Source: Gracilaria caudata
Lineage: Eukaryota > Rhodophyta > Florideophyceae > Gracilariales > Gracilariaceae
NCBI GenBank assembly: GCA_030374735.1
Contig: JASCIV010000733.1
Coordinates: 1-13,199, forward strand
DNA length: 13,199 nucleotides
Direction of reading: 5' to 3'
This document shows positions 8,723-13,199 of this stretch, in pieces. The notes beneath the pieces are model-generated. The model searched no databases, was not told the DNA's origin, and saw nothing but the letters and a program-made list of their open reading frames with translations. Position 1 is the stretch's first letter, and the number at the start of each line of letters is the position of its first letter. Position numbers and translations under genes: made by a program.

Positions 8723-9088
8723 GTGGATTGTTTTTCTACTAGCTCTACGTGGCTACTGCCCCCGGAGGTGCACTTAAGCACCTCCCGACGGGTAGAACTG
8801 ACGGTGGTACACCTCAAGTACACCCTAGCTTTTTCTTCTTCAGCTAGTTCCCATCAGGGTTATTCCTTCGTCGCTACCTGTGCTCCACGCTTATCTCGTG
8901 GCCCGTTGTTACCGACTGTTGCGTACTCTTTAGTCCCAGCTTGGGTACCGCGGAGATTCTTCCCTCTCGGGCATAGTACGCTGTTGTTGCTACTCGCTGT
9001 AGAGGCTGTACTACAAGCATCACATCTTTACTATCTTACGACTGCCGCCACCAAGAACTATGAAGCTCCCTACAATCTCTTACTGTAA
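8723..9088 (+). CDS. Weak hypothetical ORF, 121 residues
   Basis: The frame is Ser/Leu-rich with a hydrophobic run (TLLLLLAVEAVL) near the C-terminus that could be one membrane segment. No homology is recognised and codon use shows no clear bias. The stop lies inside a 16-base perfect palindrome (9083-9098). It may be a chance ORF. Confidence 0.2.
   Translation: MDCFSTSSTWLLPPEVHLSTSRRVELTVVHLKYTLAFSSSASSHQGYSFVATCAPRLSRGPLLPTVAYSLVPAWVPRRFFPLGHSTLLLLLAVEAVLQASHLYYLTTAATKNYEAPYNLLL
8764..8785. other. Inverted repeat, 8-bp stem
   Basis: GGAGGTGC and GCACCTCC flank ACTTAA, forming a perfect 8-bp stem with a 6-base loop. The role is unknown. Confidence 0.7.
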
Positions 9089-9098
9089 TGCATTACAG
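9083..9098. other. 16-bp perfect palindrome
   Basis: CTGTAATGCATTACAG is self-complementary over all 16 bases and includes the TAA of the weak ORF ending at 9088. It could be a binding site for a dimeric protein or chance. Confidence 0.7.
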
Positions 9099-9289
9099 AT
9101 ACGGATGTGGTTCGATTACTAACTTAGTCTCATTGGAAACAATTAAGGCCGCCCAAATTTCGATAAAACTCGGAATAAACTGAGGATGGCCTGTAGCGTT
9201 CTCTAAGCCTTCGTGAGCAGCGGACACTATCACAAATCTGGTTGAGCTCTACTTTTACGCTTATATTACGTATAGTACATTTTCGGGAA

Positions 9290-9915
9290 CCCCTAATTCA
9301 CCACATCTCCTTAGCCCAACATCCTCGTTTGTTGCTGCAACACACACTGAGCTAGCCGCTCTGTGGCAGTCTTTTAGCACCTATTAAATCTCTCTTACAT
9401 ATCATGGGACACCACAAAGCGCCACTCACCACTGCCTAGAAGACTCTCGCCTCAAGTCTAACAGTCTTCACCACCTGCTTGTAGCCCGAAATTCTCCTCT
9501 ACTGTTGCTCTTTGCACTCAGCTAGCCACTCTCTGAGGGGTTTTTGGCCTCCATTCACTCTCTGGTCAGCGCCCTGAGACAACAACGAGCGCCACCTACC
9601 CACTGCCTGGAAGAGTTTCACCTCATTTCTAACCGTCTTCAACATTTTTCTTTAGCCCAAGATCGCTCTTTTGCCACTCTCAAGACACTGATCACTCTCT
9701 GTGAAACGTTTTCAGGCACCATCAAGCGCCACACACTGCCTAGATAACTCTTTCTTCATGTCTAACCGTCTTCACCACCACCCTTTAGCCCAACATCGTC
9801 GTTTACTGCTGCACTTCGCACTGAGCTAGTTATTCTCTTACCACTTCTTGGAACCCATATACTCTCCCTCAATTGTTGTCAGACACTACTATGTGCCAAC
9901 TACTCACTGCCCACC
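9290..9915. repeat. Diverged tandem repeat, unit about 170 bp
   Basis: Three boxes recur in fixed order. TTAGCCCAA-like boxes lie at 9311, 9481, 9652 and 9785. CTGAGCTAG-like boxes lie at 9347, 9517 and 9821, always 36 bases after the first box. AGCGCCA-like boxes followed by CACTGCC lie at 9418, 9588, 9725 and, weakly, 9891. Successive spacings are 170, 171 and 133, or 170, 137 and 166, so the unit is about 170 bp with one shortened copy. The copies have diverged substantially. The unit is close to nucleosome length, as in many satellite repeats. There is no sign of coding. Confidence 0.75.
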
Positions 9916-10307
9916 CAGTGAACAATGAATCTGGACACGTTTGGTCCGAAAATGTGCCGTAATTTATTCCAAAAAATCGATGGCAGTACTGAACATGTCC
10001 GTGCATTAGGCATGTAATCTAGACCGTGATCGGTATCCATTTTCACACAGACCGATGGTGGCCAATTAATGATCTCGGTTGTCTGTTGATCTGAAAGTGC
10101 TACGAAACATGGCCAGCCAATGTCGTCCGTACCGTTTTTGTCCGCCCACTGCAGTAGCATTTCGGACACCAACTGACAAAAATTGGTACCCTTTTGTACA
10201 TATCCTGTTGTTAGCTATTGTTGCCCTCTTTTTTCCCCGTCATTGCCGTTCGACGTGTCTCTGCTGCGCCACGCGTTTGCTCCCAGCAACGGGATACTTG
10301 CTGCCAT
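9900..10307 (-). CDS. Hypothetical ORF with in-frame TAG, HECT-tail-like
   Basis: From the ATG at 10307 (MAASIPLLGANAWRSRDTSN) the frame runs to a TAG at 10215-10217. It continues in the same frame for over 100 codons to TAG 9900. The later part has MLLQWADKNGTDDIGWPCFV, KMDTDHGLDYMPNARTC and FWNKLRHIFG. The DYMPNARTC stretch recalls the LPxAxTC signature holding the catalytic Cys near the C-terminus of HECT ubiquitin ligases. This is a weak motif resemblance, without the full lobe. It overlaps a plus-strand ORF, so at most one is likely to be real. Its 3' end touches the 170-bp repeat array. Confidence 0.3.
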
Positions 10308-10791
10308 GGATCTTCGAAACTTGAACCTCAGACCATCACATCCCCATCACCCCATCAACCTTAGTCACCGGAGCGTTATGGATTTTACCCTACTGCCACA
10401 GCGGGCGTCAACTCAAAGACGAAGGCGGCGTCTGTTTGCGCCATCGTCGCCTCCCATTTTTGGTATCGAATGGCCTTTTGATGACGCCGTCTCTTGTCAA
10501 GCAAAGTGGCAGTTCTGCGAGAAGCCCATCACACGCACGCTCTCTCCATCGAGACTCGCTTCTAGGGAACGTACTGCAGACTGCACATTCAAACAGAAGA
10601 CAACAAAGCGCAAGCGCCGGATCCTGTACACGTCGACTGTGCGCATGCTGTTGCATAGGACGCAGAGTGGGAGGCACAGCGCCATCAGACATCACGCGTC
10701 TTCTCACGGCATCAGTCACACTGAACGCGCGCAGCGTGGTAACAATGTGAGCTACGATGGAAATGCAAGTCACTTTGCGGGGAGTCGTTAG
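10306..10791 (+). CDS. Hypothetical basic ORF
   Basis: The ATG at 10306, in the context GCCATGG, opens 161 codons (open upstream to 10183, about 202 codons, without a stop). The product is rich in Arg, His and Ser (STQRRRRRLFAPSSPPIFGI, FKQKTTKRKRRILYTS). The length is more than expected by chance, but no family is recognised. The antisense strand holds a competing ORF (10408-10773). Confidence 0.3.
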   Translation: MDLRNLNLRPSHPHHPINLSHRSVMDFTLLPQRASTQRRRRRLFAPSSPPIFGIEWPFDDAVSCQAKWQFCEKPITRTLSPSRLASRERTADCTFKQKTTKRKRRILYTSTVRMLLHRTQSGRHSAIRHHASSHGISHTERAQRGNNVSYDGNASHFAGSR

Positions 10792-10961
10792 ACACTCTGT
10801 CCATTACTCGCTTCCGAATCTGCCTCCGCCTCAGGTAGTTCGCATAACTGTACGGACTTTTGCCTTGATCTTCTATCAATAATGGTATCAAGAAATTCTG
10901 CTCGCCACCAGGGCGAGGAGCGCTCCGTATAACTACTTATGGTTTCGAAAGTCCACGTCGC
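10773..10961 (-). CDS. Short ORF fragment, possible exon
   Basis: This minus-strand stretch lies between TGA codons and includes YTERSSPWWRAEFLDTIIDR and an acidic LCELPEAEADSEASNGQ. A TAA at 10788-10790 interrupts it five codons before the TGA (10770-10772). It has no ATG. It reads like part of a protein but overlaps a plus-strand ORF start, and no family is recognised. Confidence 0.25.
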
Positions 10962-10979
10962 TCACCTACAAACCGTCCA

Positions 10980-11216
10980 ATGATTCAAGCAATTCGTTGT
11001 CCCTTCTCTCCAACATCTTTGGCCTTTAATAACTCGTACATCATCCACTTCGACGAAGCTCTTCCGGTGCTGCGAAATGGAAAACCTTTCATGGGTACAG
11101 AGTTGTTCCCAGTAAGCGATTCATGCCAGCCCATGCCAGCTCATAATGAGTTATCGTACAACGGAGTCCAGTTCTCGGAGCTTCAAGAACGGGGCTGTCA
11201 GACAAATGGACCATAA
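10980..11216 (+). CDS. Weak hypothetical ORF, 78 residues
   Basis: ATG 10980 opens a balanced peptide (NNSYIIHFDEALPVLRNGKP, ELSYNGVQFSELQERG) ending at a TAA (11214-11216). The frame has no TGA from 10869 to beyond 11600, but several TAA/TAG codons lie in it. No family is recognised, and it may be chance. Confidence 0.25.
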   Translation: MIQAIRCPFSPTSLAFNNSYIIHFDEALPVLRNGKPFMGTELFPVSDSCQPMPAHNELSYNGVQFSELQERGCQTNGP

Positions 11217-11542
11217 GTTACCAGCAGGTCCTCAATGCACTTGCATCGAATCAGTTCAAATTTGAGTTGCGTCATCACGGCTGTATAAAGTTACCGTGGA
11301 CAGCTGCCTCTGCTAAACAGATACCAAGGTTATCGTAGGCCGCAATCTTCAACCTGCCATTTTGTACACTAGAAACGAAGAAGAGCAAATGACGAGAACC
11401 ATGACGGATTATTTATGTTTTGCTCCGTTCAGGTACTGTACCAATTGCGTTCAAGACATGACAACAATGTAGAAGCACGCACCGAACGCGAGGGTTAACG
11501 ACGACTCGTACCCAACCTCCGAAACGTGTATCTCGTTTGTTC

Positions 11543-11866
11543 TCAGAGAATCAGAGTACAAGTCACAATCCATCGCATGATATTTCTTGTTAAACTCCTT
11601 TCACGACCAGAGTAGGAAAGAAGTTCAACTTCCACTTTTGGATGAGTCATTTTATCTGTTTTTTCGGTATGAGAAGGCTTTCTCGTGGAGTCTTGGCCGC
11701 AGTCCATCTTCATAGGAGCAAGCGTAAACCGTACAGCAGCCTTTATGTTCCCGAAAGCGCAAGGAAAGACGCTTCTGGCTAGAAAACTGTTCACGGGCGA
11801 GCAATCCCGTGCGGACCATTGAAGGCATCGATCAAATGAGATTATGAGCCTCCCTGTTGTAGTCAA
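11543..11866 (-). CDS. Weak hypothetical ORF, about 107 residues
   Basis: This minus-strand frame ends in TGA at 11543 (LIISFDRCLQWSARDC, KAAVRFTLAPMKMDCGQDST). It has no ATG at its upstream end (TTG at 11866); the first internal ATG is far downstream. No family is recognised. Confidence 0.22.
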   Translation of the reverse strand: MTTTGRLIISFDRCLQWSARDCSPVNSFLARSVFPCAFGNIKAAVRFTLAPMKMDCGQDSTRKPSHTEKTDKMTHPKVEVELLSYSGRERSLTRNIMRWIVTCTLIL

Positions 11867-11904
11867 GCTAAGGTGGGTAACTTTTTGTGCCTGGGAGCAC
11901 TAGA

Positions 11905-11925
11905 CCCCGCGTAACGTGAGCGGGG
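11905..11925. other. GC-only hairpin
   Basis: CCCCGC and GCGGGG flank a 9-base loop, forming a perfect 6-bp GC stem. There is no adjacent T-run, so there is no basis to call a terminator. Confidence 0.6.
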
Positions 11926-12034
11926 AGAACTGTATCGATTATATGAGCAAAAGCCACAAAACAGGAGCACAAGACGGGAGCATACGGGACTGCATGGTGC
12001 AAGCTCGCCAGGCGCATACGTGCAGGTCTCTGTA

Positions 12035-12409
12035 TCACGTATAAGGTTGATCACTGTTCCGCACGTCCAGCACATGTGCTGGAAGGAGGAGTACTTCTAA
12101 TATGGCAACTTCAGAACGGTAAATGGTTATCCTCGCGACAGCAAAGGTAAGGCTTAAAGAGTGTATTGAGAGGCGGCTTGGTGGTCTGATTAGGGTGTCA
12201 AAAGGTGCATTTGTAAAAGCACAAGCGCAGGTGAACCAACGGCGCACATTCCCATTCCGCAAAGACGCAGTAGATTTGAAGTTCCAGTAGGAACTGGAAA
12301 GTGTGGGGAAGGTCGATGCTGCTGAGCGGTAAGGCTGACATATCCTTGTGTTACTGCTCTGCTCGAATTGGCGTTCATTACTTTCATGCCTGTCCAATGA
12401 CGTGCACAC
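12035..12409 (-). CDS. Weak hypothetical ORF, 124 residues
   Basis: An open minus-strand frame ends in TGA and begins at GTG. It is Ser/Thr/Arg-rich with a hydrophobic C-terminal part (SEVAILEVLLLPAHVLDV). No family is recognised and a chance ORF is possible. Confidence 0.2.
   Translation of the reverse strand: MCTSLDRHESNERQFEQSSNTRICQPYRSAASTFPTLSSSYWNFKSTASLRNGNVRRWFTCACAFTNAPFDTLIRPPSRLSIHSLSLTFAVARITIYRSEVAILEVLLLPAHVLDVRNSDQPYT
12067..12082. other. 16-bp perfect palindrome
   Basis: CCAGCACATGTGCTGG is perfectly self-complementary. A second small hairpin, TTCCAGT-AGGA-ACTGGAA, lies at 12282-12299. The function is unknown. Confidence 0.7.
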
Positions 12410-12577
12410 GTGACGGTTGGCAGACCTGGAACTGCTCGTTTCTCCACAAATGGCTCGACTGGTACAAATCCGTTAAAGATCTCAACCGGGCTACTAGAGG
12501 CAGAGCCTTCGCGTAATACGCGCTTGGAAATCGACCTTAGCTACCAGTGAGCGCCAGGGCCAGTCTTACTAAGAATT

Positions 12578-12982
12578 TCAGTACTGGGTTTGGTGCGTCT
12601 TGCTCCCGAAAATGACAATTCTACAGACCAGTCTTTGTCCCTTGCTGGAAAGGTACAAACCGCGAGTATTGACTGAGTGGGTGACACTGCTACACATCCA
12701 TTTCGTGTTCATGTGACGCAATTCAGCCAACGCGGAGCTCAGAATCTATCGCTGGTACTTTTCGAAAGCCACCACCACCCAAACCCTTTCGTGTTGTCGC
12801 TGCCCATATCGTTCCTTTTTCAACCGTACCATACCATAGGTTGATCCGTCGAGCGTTCCTAAGAGAGATTCTCCGTGTGGTTTTAGGTCATACTGAGCAC
12901 AACGCTTGCGTTCGTAGGGCAGTAACCTTTTCGCCTGAGAAGCAGCAACACGTGCATCAGAATTCCAAACCACTTCCTGTCA
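12578..12982 (-). CDS. Hypothetical ORF with in-frame TAG, weakly transposase-like
   Basis: The frame opens after a TGA at 12983-12985 and reads QEVVWNSDARVAASQAKRLL, CAQYDLKPHGESLLGTLDGS, then TYG and QRQHERVWVVVAFEK. A TAG at 12746-12748 follows. The frame then continues 55 codons (ILSSALAELRHMNTKWMCSS and LYLSSKGQRLVCRIVIFGSK) to TGA at 12578. The spacing of the Asp-x-Ser and the later VWVVVAFE loosely recalls the DDE catalytic region of ISXO2-like transposases. This is only a motif-level impression. There is no ATG near the start, so it would be a fragment or exon. Confidence 0.3.
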
Positions 12983-13199
12983 CGTACGACTTTTAACCCC
13001 CTGCTTGAAGTCCGTAGGCGCTAAGTTTTCTCACACTACCGAGAATGGCAACCAAGCTTTTCAGATCCGAAATCGCAAAGCCGATCAGTCTTCGTCAGGA
13101 TAGACGCCTTCAAGGTGGGCATGTAAGTACCCTTCCTGAATTTCTATTCATTCTGTCTTCAACGGCACAACAACTGACGGAATATTCAAAACATATACA
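12983..13199. other. Right edge, nothing recognised
   Basis: No ORF, RNA gene or repeat was found that I can support. Confidence 0.4.

Noticed and set aside
9100..9130. tRNA T-arm-like GGTTCGATTAC
   Set aside because: No flanking stems, anticodon arm or acceptor pairing could be built.
10305..10308. Divergent start codons sharing CCATGG
   Set aside because: Any CCATGG gives ATG on both strands; neither ORF is certain, so no meaning can be drawn.
10869..11646. Long + frame without TGA but with five TAA/TAG
   Set aside because: Absence of TGA over this length is only mildly unusual across six frames, and only 10980-11216 reads plausibly.

Overview
The window looks like eukaryotic nuclear DNA. 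A MYND-type zinc finger, a protein family of eukaryotes, is readable near the left end. Gene density is low, gene copies are broken, and a diverged tandem repeat of about 170 bp is present. The species is not identifiable from what I can see. Nothing resembles a bacterial operon, a CRISPR array, an rRNA or a convincing tRNA.

Left third (1-5544, + strand): GC-rich, high-GC3 coding. There are two copies of one alanine/leucine-rich helical-repeat (HEAT/ARM-like) gene. One is nearly intact (about 4111-5544). The other is decayed and split in two (1-84 and about 1776-2279). The split halves abut at one point of the intact copy, so the roughly 1.69 kb between them, which carries the MYND gene (177-1326), looks like an insertion into that copy. 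Between the copies lies a decayed glycoside hydrolase family 13 (GH13) gene (about 2379-3730).

Middle (5582-7806, - strand): lower-GC genes of unknown function that converge on the helical-repeat gene. One is probably a single protein broken by frame changes.

Right part (7810-13199): a pyrimidine-rich stretch, the 170-bp tandem array (about 9290-9915), several palindromes, and weak ORFs of uncertain reality on both strands. One of these recalls the tail of a HECT ubiquitin ligase.

The recurrent oddity is that many of the best reading frames are interrupted by TAA or TAG and then continue in the same frame with coding-like sequence, several ending at TGA. One TAG sits where GH13 enzymes have a conserved glutamine. 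Two explanations compete: UAA/UAG may be read as an amino acid (glutamine fits best), or the region may be pseudogenes with C-to-T changes. Five single-base frame changes, lost GH13 residues and a decayed duplicate favour decay. The near absence of internal TGA and the positions of the stops keep recoding alive. The sequence alone does not settle it.
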